A stretch of 64,000 nt of DNA from Clostridium sp. (lineage in GTDB: Bacteria > Cyanobacteriota > Vampirovibrionia > Gastranaerophilales > Gastranaerophilaceae). Of this stretch, positions 25,350-32,735 are shown in pieces. Under the pieces are notes generated by a model, which made no database searches, was not told the origin of the DNA, and saw only the letters and a program-made list of their open reading frames with translations. The DNA lies in assembly GCA_018362895.1 (NCBI GenBank), contig JAHALR010000007.1:44696-108695 (forward strand). The letters run 5' to 3'. Both the position numbers and the translations under genes were made by a program. Each line of letters starts with the position of its first letter. Positions within the stretch are counted from its first letter, which is position 1.

Positions 25350-26471
25350 CTATTTTTTAGCTTTAGAAGTATATTCTTCAAATGCTGTTATTGTTTTCTT
25401 CATAAAGTCTTCAGGAAGCATGCCTGTGCTGTTATAGCCTTTATGGCCCAAACGATTCATACTATATATACGAATTCGTTGAAGAGCATCTTCTTTAGGC
25501 ATTTGAGCATAAACATCAAACAGTTCATGAGATTCTTCTGTTATTCTTTTATAGACTTTTTCAATGCCTTCAATTGTATGATCAGGATGAGCCTGTCTAT
25601 AAGCACTTGCATAAGATTCTTCAAGAAGATTAGCAGCCTGTTTCAAATTGTCAGCTCTGTTTTTGTCAGCCGCAAAATCTCTGCCAACTTTTTCCAGTAC
25701 TTTTAAGTCAACAAATCCGTTCGCAGTATTTTCACCAATGATTCTTCTTGCTTCTTCCATATGTGCTTTATTAAATTCAATAACCAGATTATCAGAAACT
25801 TCTCTTTTTACGGCATTTGTTTTTAATGAGTCAAGAACATCAAGAAGTTTTCTATCTCTTTCAGAACCTTTTTTTCTTACGGCAGAAGAAGTTTTGTTCA
25901 CAAATGCAGGAAGTGAGGCCTTTTCTTCCTTTACGACCTCTGTTTTTACTTTTTCAACAACTTTTTCTTCAACCTTTTCCTTTACGTCTTGTGCAACATC
26001 ATTGGATTTTTCTTTTACAGTCTGCACTGCTTCTTTTGCTTTTTCCTTTACTTCCTGTGCTACATCATCGGCTTTTTCTTTTACAGTCTGCACTGCTTCT
26101 TTTGCTTTTTCCTTTACTTCCTGTGCTACATCATCGGCTTTTTCTTTTACAGTCTGCGCTGCTTCTTTTGCTTTTTCCTTTACTTCCTGTGCTTTGTTTT
26201 TGATTTCTTCTGCTGCTTTGTTCAACTCTTCACCCAATTTTCCGTCAGGTTTTGGAACAGCAGATTTCGGTTTATGCAATCTGTTTGCAAGAAAAACCCC
26301 CATACCGGCAAGAACTATTGCCCCGGCAATATACGGAAGTTTTGATTTTTTATCAGAAGACTCAGAAACAGAAGAAGTTTTTGCGTCTGTTTTTGTCTTA
26401 TTTGAATCTGACTTGAAAGATTGATTAACATGTTGTGATAGCGTTAAATTTTTAATTGAATTTACCGGCAT
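25350..26471 (-). CDS. Membrane-anchored protein with amphipathic 22-residue repeats
   Basis: 373 aa. A polar N terminus with QSFKSD (near residue 17) leads to one membrane segment (LPYIAGAIVLAGMGVFLA, about 45-63). Residues about 85-175 are 22-residue repeats built on (V/A)KEKAKEAxQTVKEKADDVAQE, an amphipathic LEA/apolipoprotein-like helix that probably forms a coiled coil. The C-terminal domain (about 200-370) resembles the whole C-terminal part of the 27586-28305 protein: both have (I/L)I(G/N)EN, ANxLEESYxxAY and YxxMPKxDAxxRxxx segments. AAAGAGAGG precedes the ATG. The two paralogues flank ribF. Function unknown. Confidence 0.82.
   Translation of the reverse strand: MPVNSIKNLTLSQHVNQSFKSDSNKTKTDAKTSSVSESSDKKSKLPYIAGAIVLAGMGVFLANRLHKPKSAVPKPDGKLGEELNKAAEEIKNKAQEVKEKAKEAAQTVKEKADDVAQEVKEKAKEAVQTVKEKADDVAQEVKEKAKEAVQTVKEKSNDVAQDVKEKVEEKVVEKVKTEVVKEEKASLPAFVNKTSSAVRKKGSERDRKLLDVLDSLKTNAVKREVSDNLVIEFNKAHMEEARRIIGENTANGFVDLKVLEKVGRDFAADKNRADNLKQAANLLEESYASAYRQAHPDHTIEGIEKVYKRITEESHELFDVYAQMPKEDALQRIRIYSMNRLGHKGYNSTGMLPEDFMKKTITAFEEYTSKAKK
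26011..26208 (-). repeat. Three near-identical 66-bp tandem repeats inside a coding region
   Basis: Units beginning at 26011, 26077 and 26143 are almost identical over 66 bp, with a more diverged copy before 26011. The period equals 22 codons and keeps the frame, so copy number can change without breaking the gene. Confidence 0.9.
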
Positions 26472-26671
26472 ACAGACCTCTCTTTATAAATTGTAATGAT
26501 ACAGTAACTGTTATTATTGTAAAACTAAAAAGAAATATTTTTGCTACCCTTTTTACCGTATCCGCCCAAACATCTTCAATAGCAAGAAAAAAAAGAGTTT
26601 CACATTTTGTTACAATTATATAGAAATATAAATTTATTGAAAATATAACGTATATTTCATAAGATAAAAGC

Positions 26672-27589
26672 ATGCAAGTTTTTACAGAGTTAAAACAAAA
26701 TCCTGATTTATCTATTTGTTTAGGCTTTTTTGATGGTGTTCATGAAGGTCATAAAGTTGTATTAAAAAATGCAGTAAATCTTGCACACCAAAATAGTATA
26801 AAATCAGCAGCAATAACATTCAAAGATCATCCTCTTTGCTATTTGCAAAACAGGACACCACAATATATCATTCCTCTCGAAGAAAGACTCAGTATCATAG
26901 CAGAACAAGGAATTGATTATGCTTATGTACTCGATTTTGATGAAGAAATAGCTGATCTGCTGGCAATAGACTATTTAAAAAATATACTGATAAAAAACTT
27001 CAGTCCCAGATTTATAACAACTGGTTTCAACCACTATTTCGGTGCAAATAAACGAGGAGACTCTTCATTTTTGCGTGCTTACGAAAAAGAATTCGGATAC
27101 AAATTTTTTGAAATTCCGCCTATTACTTACAATAACATACTCATAAGCAGTTCAAAAATAAGACAAATGATTACGGAAGGAAATATGGAATCCATACCAA
27201 ACCTTCTGGGTGAAGCATTTTACATAAAAGGCAGGGTTATAACAGGAAACAGAATCGGCCGTACAATATCGTTTCCAACAGCAAATGTGAAATATCCAAC
27301 AAATATCATAAAACCGCCAAGAGGCGTTTATGTAGCAAGAGTCAGCTATGACGACTGTGAGTTTAATGCTATGGCCAATCTGGGCAAAAGACCAACAATA
27401 GCTGGAACTCATGGACTTCTTCTTGAAGCCCATATCCTTGATTTCAAAGACAATCTTTATGACAAAGATGTCAAAATTTCTTTCATCAAAAAAATTCGTG
27501 ATGAAAGAAAATTTGACTCACTTCCTGATTTAAAATCACAGCTTGTTAAAGATGAAAAAGTAACAAGAGAATTTTTCTCTAACTATTAG
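26672..27589 (+). CDS. ribF: Bifunctional riboflavin kinase / FAD synthetase
   Basis: 305 aa. The N-terminal FAD synthetase part carries the nucleotidyltransferase motif LGFFDGVHEGHK (about 14-26) and the later SSSKIRQMI signature. The C-terminal flavokinase domain has GRTISFPTANV and the LLEAHILDF segment. It converts riboflavin to FMN and FAD. The start ATG at 26672 has no clear Shine-Dalgarno. It ends four bases inside the convergent gene at 27586. No FMN riboswitch is visible upstream. Confidence 0.95.
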   Translation: MQVFTELKQNPDLSICLGFFDGVHEGHKVVLKNAVNLAHQNSIKSAAITFKDHPLCYLQNRTPQYIIPLEERLSIIAEQGIDYAYVLDFDEEIADLLAIDYLKNILIKNFSPRFITTGFNHYFGANKRGDSSFLRAYEKEFGYKFFEIPPITYNNILISSSKIRQMITEGNMESIPNLLGEAFYIKGRVITGNRIGRTISFPTANVKYPTNIIKPPRGVYVARVSYDDCEFNAMANLGKRPTIAGTHGLLLEAHILDFKDNLYDKDVKISFIKKIRDERKFDSLPDLKSQLVKDEKVTREFFSNY

Positions 27590-28305
27590 CCTTTTCTTTT
27601 TGCATCAACAAGTTGTGCGACTTTATTAATAAAAGTTTGTTTTTTCATTCCGTTTGCTCCTGACAACTTACGAGCTTTATTAATTTCATCCACCTCTTTT
27701 GCAAAATTGTTTAATCTGACAGAAGCATCTGTTTTGGGCATTTCTGAATAAATGTCAACAATAGCTTTGCTTTCCTTGTCGATTCTAAAAAAGATTTTGT
27801 CAAAAAGATTTTTGCCAACCTCCGGCTTTGATTTTTCATAAGCTATTTTGTAAGACTCTTCCAACATATTTGCTGCTTCATGCAAATGCTCAGGTCTTGT
27901 TTTATCGGCAGCTCTCATCAATGCAGCAGCATCCATTCCATCAAGGCGTACCATATTATTAGAAGAATTTTCGTTTATTATTCTTGATACTTCCGAAAAT
28001 TGGTCATTTTTTACCTGCTTTATTTTAGCCAGAGCTGTTTTTGCATCTTCAGAAAGCGTACTTTGAAAAATATTTTTCATATATTTTTTTACACCCGCAA
28101 AGTTTTTATGAATAGCATAAGCAGCAACAGCCAGAACAAGCACTCCTCCCGCAGCATATGGAAGTTTGTTGTTTTCTGATGTAACAAGATTCGAAGAAAA
28201 TGAGGTATTTTCGGTGGAATTTTTTCCAGAAGAAACTTTTTTGTTTTGAAGTTTAGAATTTGACACACCGGCATTAAAAAATGCATTCACAGCACTGATA
28301 GGCAT
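27586..28305 (-). CDS. Membrane-anchored protein, paralogue of the 25350 gene product
   Basis: 239 aa. Polar N terminus with TSFSS (near 34), one membrane segment (LPYAAGGVLVLAVAAYAI, about 49-66), then a helical domain similar to the C-terminal part of the 373-aa protein at 25350-26471 (IINEN, AANMLEESYKIAY, VDIYSEMPKTDASVRL). It lacks the amphipathic repeat region. AGGAGAGAG lies five bases before the ATG. Its end overlaps the end of the convergent ribF by four bases. No known family is recognised. Confidence 0.8.
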   Translation of the reverse strand: MPISAVNAFFNAGVSNSKLQNKKVSSGKNSTENTSFSSNLVTSENNKLPYAAGGVLVLAVAAYAIHKNFAGVKKYMKNIFQSTLSEDAKTALAKIKQVKNDQFSEVSRIINENSSNNMVRLDGMDAAALMRAADKTRPEHLHEAANMLEESYKIAYEKSKPEVGKNLFDKIFFRIDKESKAIVDIYSEMPKTDASVRLNNFAKEVDEINKARKLSGANGMKKQTFINKVAQLVDAKRKG

Positions 28306-28376
28306 TTCTCTCTCCTTTTATAATAGTTTTAAGTGACCATTTAACCCATTAACATTTATATTAAATGCAAAATTCT

Positions 28377-28409
28377 AAAAAATAGCCAGCAGATTTTCTA
28401 AAGCGGCTA
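28377..28409 (-). terminator. Probable terminator of the 32-codon small gene
   Basis: Minus strand TAGCC (28409-28405) pairs with GGCTA (28387-28383), with inner GC/GC and AGA/TCT pairs, followed by TTTTTT. It lies about 50 bases past the small ORF stop and before the 28305 gene. Confidence 0.55.
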
Positions 28410-28456
28410 AAACAATTGCAACACTTGAACATTAGCAATTAAATTTTCTTAACAAA

Positions 28457-28555
28457 TTAAAGCATTTTTGTTACGCATAAAATCAAAACACAATATATAA
28501 AAGAAATGTAAGCAGCACTAAACAAAAATCTGTAATTTTTTTTAAGATATGACAT
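28457..28555 (-). CDS. Small single-span membrane protein (32 aa), candidate
   Basis: A 32-codon ORF from the ATG at 28555 to a TAA at 28457-28459. A strong GGAGAG (28562-28567) stands six bases before the ATG. The protein starts with a basic stretch (MSYLKKNYR) and continues as one hydrophobic helix of about 20 residues (FLFSAAYISFIYCVLILC), ending TKML. This is the classic layout of a small inner-membrane protein with a positive cytoplasmic N terminus. A terminator-like hairpin follows at 28377-28409, so the unit looks complete. No homologue is known to me; coding is inferred from the ribosome site and composition. Confidence 0.5.
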   Translation of the reverse strand: MSYLKKNYRFLFSAAYISFIYCVLILCVTKML

Positions 28556-28730
28556 AATAAACTCTCCATTCCCTTATCTTTCAAAAAAATTTTCACCCAA
28601 GCATAAAATCTTTCATATTACCCAAAAGGAGTCCATCAGGATAAATTTGTAAAAAAGCAGTAACAATACTTTCAAAGCGCAATTTTGTATTGTAAAATTT
28701 ATTAACAAGAATATAAATCAGGAGAAAATT

Positions 28731-29195
28731 ATGGCTAATATAATTCAAGGAAATTACACAACCAGTGATGAAAAATTCTGCATCATAATATCAAGATTTA
28801 ATGAATTTATCGGTTCAAAACTCTTGACAGGGGCAATTGATGAACTTGTCCGCCACGGAATAAAAGAAAGCACAATTGATGTAATTTGGACCCCAGGAGC
28901 ATTTGAAATTCCATTAATTGCCAAAAAAGCAGCATTATCAAAAAAATACGATGCAATTATCACGCTAGGAGCAGTAATCAAAGGTTCAACAGGGCACTAT
29001 GATTTTGTTGCAGCAGAAGTTTCAAAAGGAATAGCTCACGTAGCACTAGAAACAGGAATACCTGTTATATTCGGAGTTCTCACAACAGACAACCTCGAAC
29101 AAGCAATTGAAAGAGCAGGAACCAAAGCAGGCAACAAAGGTTCTGAAGCTGCAAAAACAGCAATAGAAATGGCAAGCTTGACAAAACAACTGTAA
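28731..29195 (+). CDS. ribH: 6,7-dimethyl-8-ribityllumazine synthase
   Basis: 154 aa, normal length. Condenses 3,4-dihydroxy-2-butanone 4-phosphate with the ribityl pyrimidine in riboflavin synthesis. Landmarks are SRFNEF, the WTPGAFEIPL loop, GAVIKGSTGHYDFV with the catalytic His, and PVIFGVLTTDNLEQA. CAGGAGAAAATT provides a good Shine-Dalgarno before the ATG. The 175 bases upstream hold no recognisable FMN riboswitch, so it is probably regulated otherwise. It is separate from the other rib genes. Confidence 0.96.
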   Translation: MANIIQGNYTTSDEKFCIIISRFNEFIGSKLLTGAIDELVRHGIKESTIDVIWTPGAFEIPLIAKKAALSKKYDAIITLGAVIKGSTGHYDFVAAEVSKGIAHVALETGIPVIFGVLTTDNLEQAIERAGTKAGNKGSEAAKTAIEMASLTKQL

Positions 29196-29239
29196 ATTCA
29201 TACTATTATATTCGAAAAGAATAAGAATAGGAGTTTATT

Positions 29240-29878
29240 ATGAATTTAGATTTTTCTGCTGCGCTTAAAGCACCTGCATCAGTTCAGGGTTGGTTTGTAA
29301 AAATACTTATAGGCGGCATTTTAATGTGTATACCGATAGCAAATTTTATTGTCTTTGGTTACCTTATTAGATATATAAAAAATGTTATTGATAAAAATGA
29401 CACATTGCCCGAATACTCTGATATGGGAGAGTTATTTGTGACAGGATTCAAAGGATTAATAGGAATTATTCTGTTGTCTATACCTTTGATTCTTATAATG
29501 CTTATTGTAGGCCTATTGCTTAGCAAGTCATCTTCTATGGTTATGATTGTAAACTATTTAATTGAAATAGTTTATGGATTTATAACTATGATTATGATAG
29601 CAAATTTTGCATTGGACAAAAAAATCCTTTCAATGATAGGATTCAACAGAGCAGCTCTTTTATTTAAAAATAATCCTAATATAGGATCATTAATTTTGTA
29701 TTTAATTGCTGCAAACATAATCTATGGTATTGTTGCAACAGTTTGTGCAATAACAGTTATAGGAATCATTCTTATTCCGTTCATTATTTTTGCAATGATG
29801 ATTACACTTTACAATCTTGTTGCCCAATTTGTTCAAAATGCACCTTCTCTTGAAGAAGCAAAAGCTCAAGCTGCATAA
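29240..29878 (+). CDS. DUF4013-type membrane protein
   Basis: 212 aa with four to five hydrophobic segments. The N-terminal half (WFVKILIGGILMCIPIANFIVFGYLIRYIKN...LPEYSDMGELFVTGFKGLIG) has the pattern of DUF4013 proteins, which have no assigned role. The last 15 residues are polar. ATAGGAG precedes the ATG by about ten bases. The downstream gene at 29980 is a divergent paralogue; a long perfect hairpin lies between them. Confidence 0.82.
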   Translation: MNLDFSAALKAPASVQGWFVKILIGGILMCIPIANFIVFGYLIRYIKNVIDKNDTLPEYSDMGELFVTGFKGLIGIILLSIPLILIMLIVGLLLSKSSSMVMIVNYLIEIVYGFITMIMIANFALDKKILSMIGFNRAALLFKNNPNIGSLILYLIAANIIYGIVATVCAITVIGIILIPFIIFAMMITLYNLVAQFVQNAPSLEEAKAQAA

Positions 29879-29907
29879 AATAACAAAAATTTCAAAAAAA
29901 AGTTCAA

Positions 29908-29956
29908 AAACACACTATCATTTTGTACAAAAAAGTGCTACAATGATAGTGTGTTT
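29908..29956. terminator. 15-bp perfect hairpin between the two DUF4013 genes
   Basis: AAACACACTATCATT (29908-29922) and AATGATAGTGTGTTT (29942-29956) are perfect complements; an inner GTA/TAC adds three pairs. The tail on the plus strand is TTTATTATTT, a weak T-run, so it could be a terminator, an attenuator for the second gene or an operator. Confidence 0.6.
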
Positions 29957-29979
29957 ATTATTTAATCTGGAGCGTGCTA

Positions 29980-30729
29980 ATGGGTATTAGTCTAAAGCAG
30001 GCATTTATTTTTGTGCCAAAGGATTCTGATTGGTTAAAAAAAGTATTCATAGGAGGGCTGCTGCTGTTTTTCCCGACTTTTATATATGTTTTTCCAGGCA
30101 TAAAAAAACTGCTTTTTAATCCTGTTAATTATTATTGGATAACAATCTTTGCAATACTGGCAACAACAATATTTCTTGCTGTAAGCGGATACTTCTTCAA
30201 AGCCGTACATAACAGAATAGTCCACTCTAAAGAAGGTCTGCCTGAATGGAAATATTTCAGCTACTATGTTTATGTCGGTCTGAAGTCTTATGTAGGCGGT
30301 TTTTTATTTTCACTCCCGTTTCTTGCCGTATTTCTTCTGCTTGCCGTTACTGCACCAATGAGCCCATCAGCTGAGCTTATTCCATTCATCATAATTGGTT
30401 CGGTTTTGCATATTATTTATACGGCTTGCTATGTTATGATGGCTCTAAATTTTGCATTGGACTTTAAAATAACCTCATTTTTCAACGTAAAAAAAGGCTA
30501 TGAACTCATTAAAGGCAATCTGTTGAACTATATAATTCTTGTCTTCTATTGTCTCTTGCTTGCAATGATTAATACAATCGTTAATGCAATACTTGTAAAC
30601 GGTCAAATATTCTCATTGTTTATACCGTTTGTCACTTTCTATGTTTACCTTGTATACACTGATTTATTTGCACAATTTGTATTAAACAAAACAGGGCTCG
30701 AATGTCATGAACAAAAATGTTTCATCTAA
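29980..30729 (+). CDS. DUF4013-like membrane protein, paralogue of the preceding gene
   Basis: 249 aa with six or so membrane segments. Like its neighbour it has the order FVPKDSDWLKKVFIGGLLLF, then a loop with LPEWKYFSYYVYVGLKSYVGG, then MMALNFALDFKITSFFNVKKG, which aligns by eye with NFALDKKILSMIGFNRA of the first protein. I use the ATG at 29980 since GGAG stands seven bases before it; a GTG at 29974 is in frame. The C terminus (ECHEQKC) has two cysteines. Function unknown. Confidence 0.8.
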   Translation: MGISLKQAFIFVPKDSDWLKKVFIGGLLLFFPTFIYVFPGIKKLLFNPVNYYWITIFAILATTIFLAVSGYFFKAVHNRIVHSKEGLPEWKYFSYYVYVGLKSYVGGFLFSLPFLAVFLLLAVTAPMSPSAELIPFIIIGSVLHIIYTACYVMMALNFALDFKITSFFNVKKGYELIKGNLLNYIILVFYCLLLAMINTIVNAILVNGQIFSLFIPFVTFYVYLVYTDLFAQFVLNKTGLECHEQKCFI

Positions 30730-30818
30730 AATAAAAAAGAAATTTTTTCATCTGCCTTTTTCTCTCAAACTGATAGAACACTGGGCTAAATTTCTTATTT
30801 TCTGTTAAACAGGAGTAA

Positions 30819-31124
30819 CTACATTCTTACAGTTAAAAATTTTGTATCTTCAATCATTTTTACTGTATATGCTGTCTGTTTTGGAATAAGAAGCAGCTCG
30901 CCTTCTTTCATATTGAAATTTTTGTCATCAAGCATCACTTCAATATTACCTTCTATAATAAAAAAACAAACATCTTGAGCGCTAATTTGTGCCGGAATTT
31001 CTTGATTTTTACTTATCGCAAAAAGCCCGATTGCTCTTGAACCTTCATTTATGAGGTATTTATTATCAAATCCGTCTTGGCGAAATTGTAGTTCTTCCTT
31101 AGGTATAATTATTTTTTTGAACAT
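30819..31124 (-). CDS. Small cupin-domain protein
   Basis: 101 aa. A single cupin barrel is suggested by VCFFIIEGNIEVMLDDKNFNMKEGELLLIPKQTAYTV. The usual metal-binding HxH of cupin motif 1 is replaced (no His pair is visible), so it is probably a non-enzymatic or sensor-type cupin. Start at the second of two adjacent ATGs (31124), six bases after GGAG; the first at 31127 is also possible. It stands alone between a convergent DUF4013 gene and the divergent dnaB. Confidence 0.8.
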   Translation of the reverse strand: MFKKIIIPKEELQFRQDGFDNKYLINEGSRAIGLFAISKNQEIPAQISAQDVCFFIIEGNIEVMLDDKNFNMKEGELLLIPKQTAYTVKMIEDTKFLTVRM

Positions 31125-31303
31125 CATTTACTCCTTTTTTTAAGATTTTTTATGCTTCTTACAAGATTTTCAATACCCTTATAGGTAAAAAAGGGAGTAG
31201 TTTGACCGTCATGATTTATAAAATTATGTTTCGGTATATTAAAAATTAGTGTATAAAAAGTTATGTTTAAATATAATATTAATAAAGAACGTGGAAGGTA
31301 TAA

Positions 31304-32668
31304 GTGGCAAATAATATAATGAAAACATCGGACGGTAAGATTCAAAAGCTACCTCCTCAAAATATAGATGCAGAAGAAGCCATTCTGGGGGCTGTTTTAA
31401 CCAATCCTGTATCATTAAACAAAGTTGTTGACTTAATCAAACCCGAAAGCTTTTACAAACCTGCAAACAAAGTTATCTTTGATGCGATATTATACTTGTT
31501 TGGAAAAAATCAGGCAATTGATATTGTTACTGTTTCTGAAAGGCTCAATGAAATAGACAAACTTGAACTTATTGGAGGAAGAGCCTATATAAATGATCTT
31601 GCTCTCAATGTTGTCACAACAGCAAACGTTGAATATTATGCAAAAATTGTTCAAGAAAAAGCAATAAAAAGAGAATTGATAAACGCAGGCTCAGAAATTG
31701 TTTCAATGGCTTATGATAATTTTTCAACAGAAGCAACCCTGGATAGTGCTGAAAAATTAATTTTTAACATAGCGCAGCAAAAAACTTCGACAGACCTAAT
31801 CCACGTAAAAGACCTTGTTCTTTCAAGCTATGAACAAATTGAATACAGATATAACCACAGAGGTGAAACTATTGGCGTTCCAACAGGTTTTTATGATTTA
31901 GACGGAATGACCTCGGGTTTACAAAAAGCGGACTTAATTATTCTTGCAGCACGACCATCTATGGGTAAAACAGCATTTGCACTCAATATTGCCCAAAATG
32001 TGGGACTGAGAGCCAAAAAAGGAGTAGCAATATTTTCACTTGAAATGCCTAAAGAACAGCTTGTTCAACGTATGCTGTGTTCTGAAGCAGAAGTTGATTC
32101 ACAAAGATTGAAAACAGGTAACATGCAGGCTCAAGACTGGGAAAAATTGACAACTGCAATGAACCTTTTTGCTGATGCCCCTATTTACATTGATGACACA
32201 GCAGGTGCAACAGTAATGGATCTCAGAGCAAAATGCAGACGATTGGCCATGGAAGAAAAAGACCTTGGATTGATTGTAATTGATTATCTCCAATTGATGG
32301 AAGGTTCAGGCAACAATGATGACAGAAACCAACAGATTTCAGGTATTTCCAGAGGTCTGAAAGGATTGGCAAGAGAACTTGGTGTTCCTGTCATAGCATT
32401 GTCTCAGCTTTCTCGTGCTGTTGAACAACGTTCCGATAAAAAACCGATGTTGTCAGATTTGAGAGAATCAGGAGCAATTGAACAGGATGCTGACCTTGTA
32501 ATGTTTATTTATCGTGACGAATACTATAATGGTGAAAGCAGTGAAAGCAGAGGCATTGCAGAAATCATTCTTGCAAAACACAGAAACGGCCCCGTTGGCA
32601 GCGTTGAACTGTTATTCCAGAACAACATTACAAAATTCAAGAATAAAGCAAAAACCGCTGTATTCTAA
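31304..32668 (+). CDS. dnaB: Replicative DNA helicase
   Basis: 454 aa. The N-terminal DnaB domain (about 15-115) starts with PPQNIDAEEAILGAVL. The RecA-like helicase domain follows, with Walker A ARPSMGKTAF (K222), a Walker B LIVIDYLQLM, and the late SDLRESGAIEQDAD motif. No intein. It is the ring helicase that unwinds DNA at the fork and recruits primase. It starts with GTG at 31304, five bases after GGAAGG; an ATG at 31319 is the alternative. No replication origin or partner genes are adjacent. Confidence 0.96.
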   Translation: MANNIMKTSDGKIQKLPPQNIDAEEAILGAVLTNPVSLNKVVDLIKPESFYKPANKVIFDAILYLFGKNQAIDIVTVSERLNEIDKLELIGGRAYINDLALNVVTTANVEYYAKIVQEKAIKRELINAGSEIVSMAYDNFSTEATLDSAEKLIFNIAQQKTSTDLIHVKDLVLSSYEQIEYRYNHRGETIGVPTGFYDLDGMTSGLQKADLIILAARPSMGKTAFALNIAQNVGLRAKKGVAIFSLEMPKEQLVQRMLCSEAEVDSQRLKTGNMQAQDWEKLTTAMNLFADAPIYIDDTAGATVMDLRAKCRRLAMEEKDLGLIVIDYLQLMEGSGNNDDRNQQISGISRGLKGLARELGVPVIALSQLSRAVEQRSDKKPMLSDLRESGAIEQDADLVMFIYRDEYYNGESSESRGIAEIILAKHRNGPVGSVELLFQNNITKFKNKAKTAVF

Positions 32669-32679
32669 TAAAAAATTTA

Positions 32680-32710
32680 ATAAAAAAAGCCCTCAATTTC
32701 TTGAGGGCTT
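32680..32710 (-). terminator. Intrinsic terminator of dnaK, shared with dnaB
   Basis: AAGCCCTCAA (32687-32696), TTTC loop and TTGAGGGCTT (32701-32710). The minus-strand tail is seven T residues, so it mainly ends dnaK; there is no T-run on the dnaB side. Confidence 0.88.
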
Positions 32711-32735
32711 AATATTAGGTTAAGTGTAATTTATA

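Noticed and set aside
26011..26208. Short regular repeats as a possible CRISPR array
   Set aside because: The units are contiguous, in frame and code for amphipathic helices, without spacers.
25817..26345. Several plus-strand ORFs rich in Phe and Leu opposite the repeat gene
   Set aside because: They are mirror images of the KEKAKEA repeats on the minus strand, without ribosome sites.
26452..26673. A 73-codon minus-strand ORF with two hydrophobic stretches spanning the gap before the 25350-26471 gene
   Set aside because: Its start lies on top of the divergent ribF ATG, it has no ribosome site, and it overlaps the real start and ribosome site of the next gene; AT-rich gap without stops by chance.
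28571..28730. Possible FMN riboswitch upstream of ribH
   Set aside because: None of the conserved RFN segments are visible; only short AT-rich repeats.
31124..31345. A minus-strand ORF covering the dnaB-cupin gap
   Set aside because: It overlaps the dnaB start, has no ribosome site and no family-like features; its end contains the ribosome site of the cupin gene.
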